The notes under the pieces: generated by a model
Told to the model about the DNA's origin: nothing
Database searches by the model: none
The model's input: the letters and a program-made list of their open reading frames with translations, nothing else
Source of the DNA: Archilochus colubris
Taxonomy: Eukaryota; Chordata; Aves; Apodiformes; Trochilidae
Length of the DNA stretch: 64,000 nucleotides
NCBI GenBank assembly: GCA_023079485.1
Contig: CM041092.1
Span: forward strand, 3,743,127 to 3,807,126
Direction: 5' to 3'
Translations under genes and position numbers: made by a program
Part shown: in pieces, positions 62,877 through 64,000 of the stretch
Layout: each line of letters begins with the position of its first letter
How positions within the stretch are numbered: the first letter of the stretch is position 1

Positions 62877-64000
62877 GAAAGAGTGTTTTGGCTTAGTCTT
62901 GTGCATAACTTCACACATGTGACTGACAGCAAGTTTAAATGTGAGGCACTCATCTGCCTAATATTGCTGTCATTCACACAGATTTCCCTGTCACCAAGAT
63001 AGGGTCATTCTATTTATCTTCCTATAAGCACATAGAGTGAAATGACAGAAACACAATGTAAATGAGAAGAGCCCTCAATCCACTCATGCAAGCAGAGCTG
63101 TTGGAACCTGCAGAGCTGCTTGTACCAAAAAAAAAAAAAAACCAAACCAACTCAAAAAGGGTATTTTTGGGATGCTGATGATTGTTTTTACACTTGCATC
63201 TTTTAGTGCTGTGTTTTACTTAGTGTCATTTAGCTAAATAAAGGTTTAGTTTAGTCATAACTTGAAAGACTGGCTTTAAAGCTGCCTGCAGTGACTGATC
63301 TTCTTTTGAAGAGTTGAATCTATTTACAGAATCCCACTACTGTTTTTAACGAACTTCTTTGCAATGCTTTTTTCCAGCTTTTGAAATTAATTAGCTGAAA
63401 ACCAGGAGTGAAATGTCTCCAGTCTTTAAATTGCTGTTTCATGTAGCAGCGTGGCATTATCTGTGAATCTAAATTAAAAAAAAGTACTTTAGGGAGGAAA
63501 TAGTTAATAAAAAACATTATGAAGAGTGTTTGAGGAGGCTGTTTTGCTCAGGAAGTTTTCATTTTCCAGAATTTGTGCTGCCTCATTATTTGTAATACTG
63601 AAACTACTCCTTACCAATCAAACTAATCACTTACAGGAAGAAATTAAAGTAATATTTACAGTTCTGGGTGGAATATACTGAGTTAAGGTTAGTGAGCCAA
63701 ATTCTGCTTTGAAGTAAAAAGGTAAGAACCTGGAATATTGCATGGTGTGATTCCAACATTGCAAACAAGGTTCTTAATATCTTTTTTGGAATGGCTAAAT
63801 TTAGTGAAAAGAATACAGTGTAAGCATTTTATGAACCAAAGTCAGGACTGAGGTTTTCCAGTGTTGGTGCCTGATGTGCCTCAGAACTTGATGACAGGGA
63901 ATAAAAAAATTGGGTGGCAGAATCTGGAGCTGAGTATGCTGGGTTATTCTGGGAGCTGTTCTGGTTGCACTGGTGGGTCACGATCTATCCTCAGGTATGT
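62877..64000 (+). other. Likely intron sequence to the window edge
   Basis: A15 at 63127-63141 is the only notable low-complexity run. No exon, mobile element or promoter signature is seen up to the end of the window. Confidence 0.42.

Noticed and set aside
1..64000. CRISPR arrays, operons, phage or plasmid genes, ERV LTRs, tRNA and rRNA genes
   Set aside because: No regularly spaced repeats, no dense coding, no LTR pairs, and no recognisable tRNA box or rRNA text were found on reading the window; the CR1 and MIR content identifies it as vertebrate nuclear DNA.

Overview
This window looks like nuclear DNA from a bird, or less likely another sauropsid. It is AT-rich, about 40% GC in hand-counted sample lines. 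It is mostly single-copy and non-coding, with one very GC-rich CpG island. The recent mobile elements I can see are truncated CR1 LINEs with the typical 3' ATTCTATG-type tail. The older ones are MIR-like SINE remnants of amniote age. I see no operons, no prokaryotic signals, no CRISPR array, no tRNA or rRNA gene and no retroviral LTRs. I cannot name a species.

Layout: 1-29 kb is intergenic or intronic sequence. It holds a purine-rich tract (4.7-5.3 kb), a MIR-like SINE (7.3 kb), a plus-strand CR1 (17.5-17.9 kb), a 110-bp tandem duplication (19.1-19.3 kb), a pyrimidine-rich tract (21.8-22.05 kb), several AT-rich stretches that read like regulatory DNA, a minus-strand CR1 that still carries a 115-codon piece of the CR1 reverse-transcriptase ORF (26.9-27.3 kb) and a second MIR-like fragment (28.2 kb). 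At 29.25-30.29 kb lies a strong CpG island with GC boxes, a YY1-type AAGATGGC element overlapping an ATG in good context, and splice-donor-like sites on both strands. This is the only convincing promoter region. From 30.3 kb to the end there is no convincing coding exon. That half is enriched in G over C and in T over A on the plus strand, as expected if it is transcribed to the right as a very long first intron of a gene starting at the island. It also holds two further clear CR1 fragments, one short CR1 tail, one heavily decayed CR1 candidate, two MIR-like remnants and several microsatellites.

Almost all open reading frames of 60-220 codons look like chance frames: they lack family similarity I recognise, lie in low-complexity or GC-rich DNA, or have open frames on the opposite strand. 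The only frame worth a note is a Cys-rich 146-codon ORF near 62.4 kb, and I rate it as probably not a gene.

I found no new biological system. The most useful leads are the possibly bidirectional CpG-island promoter, the skew evidence for a transcription unit of more than 33 kb to its right, the duplicated 110-bp element, and the candidate regulatory elements in the 13-26 kb upstream region.
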